From the NCBI RefSeq assembly GCF_001044235.1, contig NZ_JYNL01000064.1, forward strand, positions 396,902 through 460,901: a DNA stretch of 64,000 nucleotides. Reading direction: 5' to 3'. A program made the translations under genes and the position numbers. Source of the stretch: Mycolicibacterium chlorophenolicum (GTDB lineage Bacteria; Actinomycetota; Actinomycetes; Mycobacteriales; Mycobacteriaceae). A model generated the notes under the pieces. The model was given only the letters and a program-made list of their open reading frames with translations, made no database searches and was not told the origin of the DNA. Below are positions 22,826 through 32,455 of the stretch, piece by piece (position 1 is the first letter of the stretch; every line of letters begins with the position of its first letter).

Positions 22826-25458
22826 TCGTGCTGGTCGTCGGTGGGGGGCGGCTTCCTCGGGCGCAGCAGATCCCCGAGCTCGTCGCGGCTCGCGGTGTCC
22901 GTCTTCATCATCGCCTTGTAGATGTGGCCCTCGACGGTGCGGACGGACAGCACGAGCCGGTCGGCGATGTCGCGGTTCGACAGACCGAGGCCCAGCAGTG
23001 CCACGATCTCCCGTTCGCGATCGGTCAACGGCAGCGGAGAGCACACCTGCGCCAGCGCCGGCGTCTGGATGTGACCGCACCGCACTGCGAGATCCTGCGC
23101 GCGTGCCGTCCAGGTCAACGAAGACCCACGTCGGTCGTCGCGCCGGAACACCGCCGCCGCGTGCGCCGCCGCATCGAGGGCCGCCAGTAGGTCACCGAGT
23201 TCCTCGAACGCCTCGGACGCCGCGCCGAGCAGCTCGGCGTCGCCGTCGCGCAACGCCGCCGCGAACCTCGACGCGACACCGGCCCTCGTCCCTTCCACGT
23301 GGCGGGGCAACTCAGCCAGTCGCTGGACACCTGCGTGGTCGCCGAACTGCGCGGCCGTCTGGAGGCAGGCCACCTCGACGGCGAAACGACCACTGGACGA
23401 GGCAGTGCGAGCGGCCTCTCGGAGGATGGCGACGGCTTCCCCGACAGCACCCTGACCGGCCGCCACCCAGGCCCGAACCAGACTGCTCTCGTCGTCGAGC
23501 GAGCGAAAGGGCCGTCGACGCCGATTCAGAGACGCCAGCACGTCGACTGCGTCGGCGTGGTCTCCGCTCATGGCGAGCGCGAGCGCGTGCGGCAGGCAGT
23601 AGCGGTAACCCCAGCCGAGTGCATAGCCGGTGGCCGACAACGCCGTCGACGAGCGCCCCAGCATCGCGCGGGCGACATCGAGACGTCCCGCACCCAAGGC
23701 GGCGCGGCCCGCGATCGCGGAGCCGAGCAGATGTGCCGCCCCGGGCAGATCATCGGCGTCGACGCGTCCTCGTTCAGCGAGATCGACGGCTTCGTGGACC
23801 CTTCCGGCCATGAGCAGCGCGCTGACTTGAGCATCGACGATGTTGAAGCCGAGGTGCGGAGCGTCGGAAGTCCGCACCATCGCCAGCCCTGCCTCGCCGA
23901 CCGCCAGCGCCTCCTCGGTGCGACCGGCATCACCGTGGATGTTCGCCAGCACCCACGCCGTCTCGGCGCCGATGACCGGAGGCAACTCCTCGAGAACGAT
24001 GTCGCGGGCGGCGGCGAGAGCCTCGATGGGACGGTCGACCGCGAAGTAGTACACGGTCTTGAAGGCGGCGACGCAGCGGCGCGCCGACACGTTGGTGAGG
24101 CGGGCCGCCTCGTCGACGATCGCCTCGGCTCGCTCCGGTTCGGCAAGGGCCCAGAGCACGTTGCTGGCGCGGTAGTACGTGAATCGGGCGAACGCATCAT
24201 CGCTCAGGTTCGACACGTCGACCGCGTTGAGGACTTCTTCGGCAGCGCTGCCGTCGCCGAGCCACGACAGCGCATGGGCCCGGACGAATTGGGCTTCCGG
24301 TCCCGCGCCCGCCTCGACCGCGGCAGCGGCCAACCGATCCGCCAGAGGCAAGTCCGCGAGACGGATCGCGGCGTGCGCGGCCGCGGTCAACAGGGCACCG
24401 TCAGGAACCAGATCGGAGTCGAGGCTCAACGCCGCGCGGCGCACCAACACCTGTACGTCGTCTCGGTCGTCACCGGCAGCGAGTTCGCAGGCAACCAACC
24501 CACGCAGGCGTCTGAGCCGGGTCGGTGCGGCGCGGCTGCGACGAACCTCCCCGTAGAGCGGGTGCGCCACGCGCACCTCGATCGCTTTGCCGCGGTGTTC
24601 GACGGATATCAGCCCACGTTCGTCCGCGTCCTCGACCGCACCCGGATCAGCGATCCGTTGCAGAGCGGACAGGCCGATGGGTTCGCCGACCGCCAGTGCG
24701 TCGACGACTGTACCGACCCCGGCCGGTAACGAGCCGATGCGGGCGTCGATCAGCTCGGCAAGGCTCTGCGGCACAACGGGTTCCCCGGTCCACCGCCACC
24801 AGCCCTGGTGCTCCACGAGCCGTCCCTGTCCGACCTCCTGCTCCACGATGTGGCGCAGGTACAGCGGATTTCCCAGGGTGAGCCGGTGAAGACGACTGAC
24901 GGCGTCGGGCTCAGGGGGCGCTCCCAACACCGCCTCGAGCAGTGCCGCGGTGTCGGCTGAGCTCAGCAGCTGGAGATTCAACCAGTCGAAATCGCCGACC
25001 TTCCAGAGATCCTGCACCGGTTCGGGAACCGGCTCACCCGCCCGGAACGTCAGCACCAGACGGGCGGCCCGTCTCTGCACGATCTGGTGCAAGACGAAGA
25101 CCGACACGTCGTCGAGCAGATGTACGTCGTCGACGCCCATCACGACAACACGATCGTCGTGGGCCGCGACGAGCGATTCGATCACTCCGCAGATCAGTTG
25201 CACGCCGCCGCCGCCGTGGACACCGGCCCACGGGGCCAGCGCGCCCAACGGGATGCGCCGCGCCGACGAGGTCCCGATCACCGTGCGGACCTCGCACCCA
25301 CGAGCAGCCGCGGCACCGAGCGCCTCGCGCATCAGACGACTCTTTCCCACACCCGCCGCCGCGCTGACCACGATCCCGGCCGAGGCCGGTTCTGACAGAG
25401 CGGATTCGACGAGTCCCATCTCCCCCGCGCGGCCCGTCAGGGGCCACGTCAACCGCAT
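22822..25458 (-). CDS. large ATPase LuxR-family regulator (LAL/STAND-type)
   Basis: The 878-residue protein has an N-terminal STAND-type ATPase: Walker A at 33-40 (SAAAGVGKS) and Walker B-like VVVMGVDDVHLLDD. A long helical middle region of repeats about 400-800 resembles TPR-like scaffolds (GAETAWVLANIHGDAGRTEEA). The C-terminus has a LuxR helix-turn-helix, LTDREREIVALLGLGLSNRD with IADRLVLSVRTVEGH. Such regulators bind a ligand or partner, assemble with ATP and activate transcription. It is divergent from the GlnX/GlnH/PknG series inside the same repeat-bounded block and is the natural candidate to control it. Its stop codon lies in the left repeat. Confidence 0.9.
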   Translation of the reverse strand: MRLTWPLTGRAGEMGLVESALSEPASAGIVVSAAAGVGKSRLMREALGAAAARGCEVRTVIGTSSARRIPLGALAPWAGVHGGGGVQLICGVIESLVAAHDDRVVVMGVDDVHLLDDVSVFVLHQIVQRRAARLVLTFRAGEPVPEPVQDLWKVGDFDWLNLQLLSSADTAALLEAVLGAPPEPDAVSRLHRLTLGNPLYLRHIVEQEVGQGRLVEHQGWWRWTGEPVVPQSLAELIDARIGSLPAGVGTVVDALAVGEPIGLSALQRIADPGAVEDADERGLISVEHRGKAIEVRVAHPLYGEVRRSRAAPTRLRRLRGLVACELAAGDDRDDVQVLVRRAALSLDSDLVPDGALLTAAAHAAIRLADLPLADRLAAAAVEAGAGPEAQFVRAHALSWLGDGSAAEEVLNAVDVSNLSDDAFARFTYYRASNVLWALAEPERAEAIVDEAARLTNVSARRCVAAFKTVYYFAVDRPIEALAAARDIVLEELPPVIGAETAWVLANIHGDAGRTEEALAVGEAGLAMVRTSDAPHLGFNIVDAQVSALLMAGRVHEAVDLAERGRVDADDLPGAAHLLGSAIAGRAALGAGRLDVARAMLGRSSTALSATGYALGWGYRYCLPHALALAMSGDHADAVDVLASLNRRRRPFRSLDDESSLVRAWVAAGQGAVGEAVAILREAARTASSSGRFAVEVACLQTAAQFGDHAGVQRLAELPRHVEGTRAGVASRFAAALRDGDAELLGAASEAFEELGDLLAALDAAAHAAAVFRRDDRRGSSLTWTARAQDLAVRCGHIQTPALAQVCSPLPLTDREREIVALLGLGLSNRDIADRLVLSVRTVEGHIYKAMMKTDTASRDELGDLLRPRKPPPTDDQHD

Positions 25459-25744
25459 GGGCTCAGCCTAGGACAGCTCGCCCGGACGGAGCACGCCGAC
25501 GTTGAGACCGTTTCTGCCGATGCAAGTACTCGAAAACGCCCGTCCAGGGGCAAGAACAGTAGTGCACTACTTGTGTGACACCCGCCTCGCGGCGCGACGA
25601 TTGAGCCGCCAGGCACGGTGACGGCGGGTGGTGAAGGAGGGTCGCGATGACCGATCGAGGACATCGCCGCACCGCCCCGGCGCACGCGATGGTTGCGACC
25701 GCAAAGAGGCGGCCGGACAGTCTTTCTGACGCCGAGCTGGCACG

Positions 25745-27016
25745 ATGAGCATCGCGTCGAACCCCACGAGGAGACTCCCCGACATCGGGGGCGCGACGAT
25801 GCGGCGCTTCGCCCGCACGACGCCGGGGCTCGTCGTCGCCGTCACGCTCCTGCTCGTGGCGTCGTGCACGGTGGCTGCGGTTGTGTGCGTCGCCGGTATC
25901 CATCACCGAATCACGGTGCACGACAACGTGCTTCGGAACTCCGAGCCATTCGCTTTCGCGGCGCAGAACCTCTACGGGGCGCTGTCGGAAACCGATGCCA
26001 CCGCCGCGTCGGCATTCCTCTCCGGCGGCATCCAGACACCGGCGATGCGAGATCGCTACGACCAGTCGCTCGCCGCGGCTGCCTCAGCGCTGGCGGACGT
26101 GGCCGCGGGCGCCACCGACATCGACGTGCGGACCGCGGTCGCCGAGATCACCGCGCGGTTGGCGACGTACACCGGTCTGGTCGAATCCGCACGGGTCAAC
26201 AACATGCGCAACTATCCCGTCGGCTCGGCGTACATGCGCGAAGCGTCCTCACTGATGCAGACCGAGCTGTTGCCGGGTGCCAAACGGATCCTCGATGGCG
26301 GCCTTGCCACGCTGACCGTCGAGCAGGCGTCGGTCGGCGCCTTCCCGGCGGCCGGGCTCGTACTGCTCGCTGCCGCCATCGCGGAGATTGCGGTGGCGTC
26401 CTGGATCCTGCTGCGCCGAACCAACCGGCAGTTCAACATCGGCCTGGTCGTGGCGGCGGGGTTCGTCGCCCTGGCGATCGCGAGCCTGGTCGTCTCCACG
26501 CGGCTCGCAGCGGACGACATCGATGGCGGCCGCGCCGTCGGTGTCGAACGTTTCGAACACCTCGCGGCGGCGCGCATCCTCGCCCAGCAGGCACGCACCG
26601 AGGAGACACTCGAACTGATCGCGCGGGGCGACATCACTGCCCTCGAGAAGAAGTACACGGACCACATCCACGAGCTGCTGACCGAACTGGAGGCCGGTCC
26701 GCAGCCGGCGGCGGATGCCGTTCGCCAGTGGACGGCGAGCCACGACAAGCAGGTGCGCGCCTATCTCGGCGGCGACTTCGCGACGGCGATGGCCCAGGCG
26801 ATCGGCACCGACCCCGATGCCTCGCCAGCACAGTTCAGGATCGTGGAAACCGGATTGCGCGCCGAAGTCGAACGCACCCGGACCGCCATGCGGGCGACCG
26901 TGTCGTCGGCCGGCGCGGCACTCGCCTGGGCGCCGGCGGCCGTCGTGCTGTCGGCAGGGCTCGCCGCCACCGCCGTCATCGCGGGGATGTGGCCGCGAAT
27001 CAAGGAGTTCCTGTGA
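25745..27016 (+). CDS. glnX: GlnX-like membrane sensor protein
   Basis: The 423-residue protein has four hydrophobic segments: about 27-50, 203-220, 230-245 and 395-415. Between them are two large helical external regions, a topology like GlnX (Rv0412c) of M. tuberculosis, which partners the binding protein GlnH and signals to PknG. Order and spacing (GlnX, GlnH, PknG) are the same as there. Its stop overlaps the GlnH GTG by four bases (GTGA). The start is ATG 25745, though ATG 25799 is possible; no clear ribosome site precedes either. The 286-bp gap upstream, shared with the divergent LuxR gene, shows no obvious operator. Confidence 0.78.
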   Translation: MSIASNPTRRLPDIGGATMRRFARTTPGLVVAVTLLLVASCTVAAVVCVAGIHHRITVHDNVLRNSEPFAFAAQNLYGALSETDATAASAFLSGGIQTPAMRDRYDQSLAAAASALADVAAGATDIDVRTAVAEITARLATYTGLVESARVNNMRNYPVGSAYMREASSLMQTELLPGAKRILDGGLATLTVEQASVGAFPAAGLVLLAAAIAEIAVASWILLRRTNRQFNIGLVVAAGFVALAIASLVVSTRLAADDIDGGRAVGVERFEHLAAARILAQQARTEETLELIARGDITALEKKYTDHIHELLTELEAGPQPAADAVRQWTASHDKQVRAYLGGDFATAMAQAIGTDPDASPAQFRIVETGLRAEVERTRTAMRATVSSAGAALAWAPAAVVLSAGLAATAVIAGMWPRIKEFL

Positions 27017-27975
27017 AGAGCCACGCGGCGGCGCTGCTCCTCGTTCTCCTGGCGGCGGGGTGCGGTTCGGCACCGCCACCCCCACCCGCGGTGTCGGTCG
27101 ACCCCGTCACCGTCCAGCCGCAGGAGGCGCATGGCGTCACCGCCGCGCCGCCGGCCACATCCGCGGAGTGCGATCGCGAAGCGAGTCTGCCTCCGGGCCC
27201 GCTGCCGCCGGCAGGGGCGATGCCGCCCGGGTCGACGATGGCCGCCATCGCCCGACGTGGCCTGCTCGTCGTCGGCGTGGACCAGAACACCTACCGGTTC
27301 GGATTCCGCGATCCCACGACCGGACGTATCGAAGGTTTCGACATCGACGTCGCCCGCGAGATCGCGCGCGCCATCTTCGGTGATCCCGACCGCATCGACC
27401 TGCGGGTTGTCGACGCCCGCGACCGCGAAACAGCGCTCATCTCCGGACAGGTCGACGTGGTGGTCAGGACCTACTCGATCACATGCGAACGCAAACGCAG
27501 CGTGGACTTCTCGACCGTGTACTTCGTCGCGGACCAGAGAATCCTGGCACCGCGCGGCACCCGCATCGACACCGCCGATGACCTCTCGGGCAGGCGGGTC
27601 TGCGCCGTCACCGGAACGACGTCGCTGTCGAATCTGTTCGCGATGAGTCCCCGCCCTGCCGTCCTCGCTGTCACCACATGGACCGACTGTCTGGTCATGC
27701 TGCAGCAGAACCAGGTCGATGCCATCAGCACCGACGACGCGGTGCTCGCCGGGCTCGCCGAACAGGACCCCACCGTCGAGATCGTCGGCCCCAGTCTGGC
27801 GGTCGAGCCGTACGGCATCGGAGTGGGCAAACACCACGAAGATCTCGTCCGCTTCGTCAACGGCGTGCTCGAACGCATGCGACTCGACGGCACCTGGGAC
27901 CGGCTCTACGACCGCTGGCTGAGCCGACTGGGGCCCTCCCCTGGGCCGCCGACAGCCCGGTATGAGGGCACGTGA
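27013..27975 (+). CDS. glnH: GlnH-like amino-acid-binding lipoprotein
   Basis: The 320-residue protein has a lipoprotein signal with lipobox LAAGC near residue 19, a Pro-rich linker, and a type II solute-binding domain (LLVVGVDQNTYRFGFRDP, GFDIDVAREIARAIF, VDVVVRTYSITCERKRSVDF, VCAVTGTTSL, DGTWDRLYDRWL). These segments correspond closely to M. tuberculosis GlnH, which binds Asp, Asn, Glu and Gln. GTG 27013 follows AAGGAG and overlaps the GlnX stop. No ABC permease or ATPase is nearby, so sensing rather than uptake is the likely job, together with GlnX and the PknG-like kinase. Confidence 0.87.
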   Translation: MKSHAAALLLVLLAAGCGSAPPPPPAVSVDPVTVQPQEAHGVTAAPPATSAECDREASLPPGPLPPAGAMPPGSTMAAIARRGLLVVGVDQNTYRFGFRDPTTGRIEGFDIDVAREIARAIFGDPDRIDLRVVDARDRETALISGQVDVVVRTYSITCERKRSVDFSTVYFVADQRILAPRGTRIDTADDLSGRRVCAVTGTTSLSNLFAMSPRPAVLAVTTWTDCLVMLQQNQVDAISTDDAVLAGLAEQDPTVEIVGPSLAVEPYGIGVGKHHEDLVRFVNGVLERMRLDGTWDRLYDRWLSRLGPSPGPPTARYEGT

Positions 27976-27997
27976 TGGCCATGAAGCAGAGGCGCAC

Positions 27998-30193
27998 ATG
28001 AGATGCCAGGAGACGGGGTGCGCCGGAACCGGCACGGACGGCTACTGCAGCGTCTGCGGAAAGGCATCTCCTGCGGAGCCCGATACCGGTCCTGATGCGA
28101 CGCTCGCGCAAGGACCGAGGGGCGGAGCAGCGAGGGCCGCGGGCAGGAGCTCCCACCGATCGGCACCCTCGCGCGGCCGTCTCGGCGCCGGCGTGGTCGA
28201 GATGCCCCGGATACCCCGGGGCGATCCAGCGGCAGCGATCATCACCGATCCGCAGGTACCTGAACGACAGCGTTTCTGCGGCAACGCACAATGCGGTGCG
28301 CCCGTCGGGCGCGGCAACCATGCCGAACCCGCAGGCACCGAGGGCTTCTGCAGCCGCTGCGGCACCCGATACTCGTTCGTTCCCAGGCTCGCTCGCGGCG
28401 ACCTCGTGGGCGGCCAGTACGACGTACAGGGCTGCATCGCGCACGGCGGACTGGGCTGGATCTATCTCGCAATCGACCGCAACGTGCACGACCGGTGGGT
28501 GGTGCTCAAAGGGTTGGTGAACTCCGGAAACGCTGACGCGATGGCCGCGGCCGCGGCCGAAGCGTTCGCTCTGGCAGAGGTGGAACACCCGAACATCGTC
28601 CGCATCCACAACTTCGTCGAGCACCGCGACGCGACCGGCACACCCGTGGGCTACATCGTCATGGAGTACGTCGGCGGGACATCGCTCAAACAGATCCGAA
28701 AGACCCGCAACGGCCCCCTGCCTCCGGACCAGGCAATCGCCTACATCGTCGAAATCGCCAGTGCACTCGAGTATCTGCACGCAATAGGGATGGTCTACTG
28801 CGATTTCAAGCCGGACAACGTGATGCAGTCCGACGAGCAGCTCAAGCTCATCGACCTCGGCGCCGTGATCGCGATGGACGACACCGACAGCCCCGTCTAC
28901 GGGACGCCGGGATACCAGGCCCCCGAACTCGCCCTCACCGGACCCACCGTGGCGAGCGACATCTACACGGTCGGTCGCACACTCGCTGTCTTGGTCATGG
29001 ATCTGCCGGCGAACAACGGCCGATCCGCAGACCGCATCCCCTTGGCGGACAGCGTGCCCGTCCTCGCAGCGCACGAGTCGCTGTACCGATCCCTCCTGCG
29101 GGCCACCGATCCTGACCCCGCCCACAGGTTCACCTCGATCGCGGAGATGGCCGATCAACTGACCGGCGTGCTGTACGAGGTGGTGGCCGCCGGCGGCACC
29201 CCGGTGCCGCCGCGGCGGTCGCTGTACTTCAGTCCGCAACGCGGGCTGTACGGCGGTGGGTACCGGACAACTGTCGTCCCCGCCGAGGTGATCGCGGCGC
29301 TGCCCGTTCCTGTGGTCGACCCGGGCGATCCGGGTGCCGCGATTCTGGCCACCACCAGCGGCACTCCGCCTGCCCAGCTCGAGTACGCGCTGCACTTGGC
29401 GCGCGGGGGCGCACAGCTGTCCAGCGGGTTCTCCGTTGAGGTCGCGCTGCGCCTGATCCGGGCGGCACTGGAGCTCGGACGACCGTCGGAGGCCAGGACT
29501 CGACTGGCGGCGCTCGCGCCTGGCCCCACCGCTGACTGGCGGATCCCCTGGTACCGAGGTCAGTGTTCACTCCTCGAAAAGGATTATGCAGCAGCATATT
29601 CGGACTTCGATGTCGTTCTCACGGCGTTACCTGGTGAGCTCGCGCCGAAAATGGCATTGGCGGCCACCGCGGAGCTTCGTGGCGACGTCGATACGGCGAC
29701 CGGCTATTACGAGACGATCTGGCAGACCGACGACACCTACGTCAGTGCGGCGTTCGGCCTCGCCCGGCAACGCGCGCAACAGGGAGACCGCACGGGTGCC
29801 GTCGCGGCACTCGACCGGGTTCCCTGCGCGTCGGCCTACCACGTTCTGGCGGGCACAGCGGCCGTCGAGATACTGCTCGGCGTCGACTCTCCGGCCGAGG
29901 TCGACGAGCAGACCCTGATCGACGCGGGTGTCCGCGCGGCTGATCTGCCGATCGAATCACCCACCGCCCGGGCGGCACTACGCCTGCGCGTGCTCGACTC
30001 GGCACTGAACTGGCTGCACGCGGGCAACACGCCCCCGAGTGCGCGACTACTGGGCACCGACTTCACCGAACCAGACCTGCGGCGCGGGATGGAACAGTGC
30101 TATCGCACGCTGGCCCGTGACGCCGAGGATCCCTGGCGGCGCATCGATCTGGTGGAAAAAGCGAACGCCATCCGGCCGAGGACCCGGCTGTGA
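27998..30193 (+). CDS. PknG-family Ser/Thr protein kinase with zinc-ribbon start and TPR tail
   Basis: The 731-residue protein matches PknG in order. Cys pairs C94/C99 and C118/C121 are the rubredoxin-like metal site. CIAHGGLGWIYLA is the glycine-rich loop. K171 is the ATP lysine, D269 (VYCDFKPDN) the catalytic Asp, and D286 (DLGAV, DLG instead of DFG as in PknG). A TPR-like C-terminal half has LAPKMALAATAELRGD. An additional N-terminal pair, C3/C8 and C17/C20, may form a second ribbon. ATG 27998 is chosen for AGAGG just before it, leaving a 22-base gap after the GlnH gene. PknG controls glutamate metabolism via GarA; the target of this copy is unknown. Confidence 0.9.
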   Translation: MRCQETGCAGTGTDGYCSVCGKASPAEPDTGPDATLAQGPRGGAARAAGRSSHRSAPSRGRLGAGVVEMPRIPRGDPAAAIITDPQVPERQRFCGNAQCGAPVGRGNHAEPAGTEGFCSRCGTRYSFVPRLARGDLVGGQYDVQGCIAHGGLGWIYLAIDRNVHDRWVVLKGLVNSGNADAMAAAAAEAFALAEVEHPNIVRIHNFVEHRDATGTPVGYIVMEYVGGTSLKQIRKTRNGPLPPDQAIAYIVEIASALEYLHAIGMVYCDFKPDNVMQSDEQLKLIDLGAVIAMDDTDSPVYGTPGYQAPELALTGPTVASDIYTVGRTLAVLVMDLPANNGRSADRIPLADSVPVLAAHESLYRSLLRATDPDPAHRFTSIAEMADQLTGVLYEVVAAGGTPVPPRRSLYFSPQRGLYGGGYRTTVVPAEVIAALPVPVVDPGDPGAAILATTSGTPPAQLEYALHLARGGAQLSSGFSVEVALRLIRAALELGRPSEARTRLAALAPGPTADWRIPWYRGQCSLLEKDYAAAYSDFDVVLTALPGELAPKMALAATAELRGDVDTATGYYETIWQTDDTYVSAAFGLARQRAQQGDRTGAVAALDRVPCASAYHVLAGTAAVEILLGVDSPAEVDEQTLIDAGVRAADLPIESPTARAALRLRVLDSALNWLHAGNTPPSARLLGTDFTEPDLRRGMEQCYRTLARDAEDPWRRIDLVEKANAIRPRTRL

Positions 30194-30223
30194 ACGGCGG
30201 CGTGGACGGCGGGTGGACGTGAC

Positions 30224-32455
30224 ATGACCGATGCCGACGACGAATTGCGTGCCGCCCGAGAGCAGTCGGCGGCCAGCCACGAGATCCTGGCCGCACTCAG
30301 CCGTGACACCGCAGACCCGGGCGCGGTCCTCGACACCATCGTGGAGTACGCAGCCCGGCTCTGCGGTGCCACTGCAGCGCAGTTGTTCGTGGTCGACGGC
30401 GACGGCTTCCGGTTGTCACGGGTGTCCGGCGCTACGCCGGAGGAGTATCGCGAGTACCTGGCGAACCATCCGATCGCCCGGAACAGATCCTCCACCGTGG
30501 GGCGCGCGGCCGAGGACCGCCGCACGCATCAGGTGGCCGACGTGCTCAGCGACGCCGACTACGGGCGACTCGACCTGCAGCGCCTCACCGGGTTCCGCAC
30601 ACTGCTGTCGACGCCGCTGCTGTCCGAGGACGAAGTCGTGGGTGTGCTTTCGATGTGGCGCATCGACGTGGATCCGTTCGATGAACGCGAACGCGAACGT
30701 CTGGAGGAGTTCGCCGTCCAGGGCGCGATTGCGCTGCGGCAGGTCCACCTGATGCGAGCACTCGAAGCCCGGCGATCGGAGCTCGCCGACAAGGTCGCTC
30801 AGCTCGAGGCGCTGCAACAGGTCGACGATGCCGTCGGATCGAGCCTCGACCTCGACGAAGTGCTCGAGCGCATCGTCAGCAACGCGGTGCGGCTCACCAA
30901 CCTCGGCTTCGGCGACACGACGCTGCGCACCGACGGCGGCTCGATCCTCGATTACGACGACCGAGCGGGCACCTTCGCCGTGCGCGACACGACCGGAACG
31001 AGCCGGCGGTTGCTCGAACAGCTGCGCACCATCTCCATCGACCGCTCGTCGCTGCTGATCGGCCAGGCCGCCAGAACCTTACGGCCGTGTTCGGTCTCGG
31101 ACCTCGCACACGCCCAGCGAGACGCGTTCCTGGAGATCGTCTTCGGCGACGGTTGGCGCTCGGTCCTGGCGGTGCCGATGCTGCGCGGGGACACGCTGGT
31201 CGGCGTGCTGGTGATCCGGCGCCGGGGTACCGGCGACTTCCCGTCCGACGTGACCGACCTGCTCGAGACGTTCGCCAACCAGTCCGCACTGGCGATCGTC
31301 AACGCCCGACTGTATCGCGAACTGGAGACCAGGAGCCGGGAACTGGAGATCGCGAGCAGTCACAAGTCGGAGTTCCTGGCCAGCATGTCCCATGAACTCC
31401 GGACTCCGCTCAATGCGGTCATCGGGTTCTCGGAAGTGTTGTTGGACGGCATGTTCGGCGAGATCAACTCCCAACAGGAGGAGTATCTGCGCGACATCTG
31501 GAACTCCGGCCGCCATCTGCTCGAGTTGCTCAACGAGATCCTCGACCTGTCCAAGGTGGAAGCCGGTCACATGGTCCTCGAGCCGAGTACGTTCCCGGTC
31601 GCCGGTGCGGTGAAGGACACCCTCGCGATGATCCGCGACAGGGCGGCAGCGCACCGGATCAGCATGTCGGTCGAGCTCGCCGACGACGTGGAGGTGATCG
31701 AAGCCGATGAACTGCGTTTCAAGCAGGTCCTGTTGAACCTGGTGACCAACGCCGTGAAGTTCACACCGGACGGGGGCAGCGTGTCGCTGTGCGTGCGGGG
31801 CGACGGGCCCGATCTGATCATCACGGTCACCGACACCGGAATCGGCGTCGCCCCTGAGGATCAGGATCGGATCTTCGAGTCGTTCCAGCAGGGTCGACGC
31901 GGACCGTCAAAAGGCGAGGGAACCGGGCTCGGGCTCACGCTGTCGCGCCGCATCGTGGAGTTGTTCGGCGGCCGGATGTGGCTCAACAGCACCGTCGGCG
32001 CGGGGAGCACGTTCGGGTTCTCCATTCCGGTGCTACCCACCACACCGACGATCCCCGACGAGGTCACCGTGGCCGCGCCATCGCGCGGACCGGTGCTCGT
32101 GCTCGTCGACGACGACCGGGCATCGCTGGATCTGATCGAGGCCTATCTCGTCGGGTCTCGGGCCCGAGTTCTCAAGGCGCACGACGGGATCGACGCATTG
32201 GAGTTGATACGGCGGGTCCGGCCCGCCGGGGTGGTGCTCGACATCAAACTCCCGCGGCTGGACGGCTGGCACGTGCTCGCGGAACTGAAGTCGGATCCGG
32301 TGACCGCCGGTGTCCCCGTCGTCATCGCCTCGGTGATCGACGACCGGCCAAGGGCGCTCGCTCTCGGAGCCGACGCCTACCTGCTCAAACCCGTGAGCAG
32401 AGAAGAACTCCTCACTGCACTGCAGCGGATTCTCGGAGAACGGAGACGACGGTGA
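30224..32455 (+). CDS. hybrid sensor histidine kinase with two GAF domains and a receiver
   Basis: The 743-residue protein has no membrane segment. GAF-like domains span about 20-175 and 200-365, separated by a coiled region (EARRSELADKVAQLEALQQV). The dimerisation helix has phospho-acceptor H390 in SMSHELRTPLN. The HATPase follows with N-box NLVTNAVKFTPDGG, G1 DTGIGV and G2 GEGTGLGL. A C-terminal receiver carries the acidic pair VDDD and phospho-Asp D673 (VLDIKLP), with K of LLKPVS. A phosphate relay from H390 to D673, or onward to the next protein, is expected. It sits 30 bases after the PknG-like gene and overlaps the next gene by four bases. Confidence 0.92.
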   Translation: MTDADDELRAAREQSAASHEILAALSRDTADPGAVLDTIVEYAARLCGATAAQLFVVDGDGFRLSRVSGATPEEYREYLANHPIARNRSSTVGRAAEDRRTHQVADVLSDADYGRLDLQRLTGFRTLLSTPLLSEDEVVGVLSMWRIDVDPFDERERERLEEFAVQGAIALRQVHLMRALEARRSELADKVAQLEALQQVDDAVGSSLDLDEVLERIVSNAVRLTNLGFGDTTLRTDGGSILDYDDRAGTFAVRDTTGTSRRLLEQLRTISIDRSSLLIGQAARTLRPCSVSDLAHAQRDAFLEIVFGDGWRSVLAVPMLRGDTLVGVLVIRRRGTGDFPSDVTDLLETFANQSALAIVNARLYRELETRSRELEIASSHKSEFLASMSHELRTPLNAVIGFSEVLLDGMFGEINSQQEEYLRDIWNSGRHLLELLNEILDLSKVEAGHMVLEPSTFPVAGAVKDTLAMIRDRAAAHRISMSVELADDVEVIEADELRFKQVLLNLVTNAVKFTPDGGSVSLCVRGDGPDLIITVTDTGIGVAPEDQDRIFESFQQGRRGPSKGEGTGLGLTLSRRIVELFGGRMWLNSTVGAGSTFGFSIPVLPTTPTIPDEVTVAAPSRGPVLVLVDDDRASLDLIEAYLVGSRARVLKAHDGIDALELIRRVRPAGVVLDIKLPRLDGWHVLAELKSDPVTAGVPVVIASVIDDRPRALALGADAYLLKPVSREELLTALQRILGERRRR

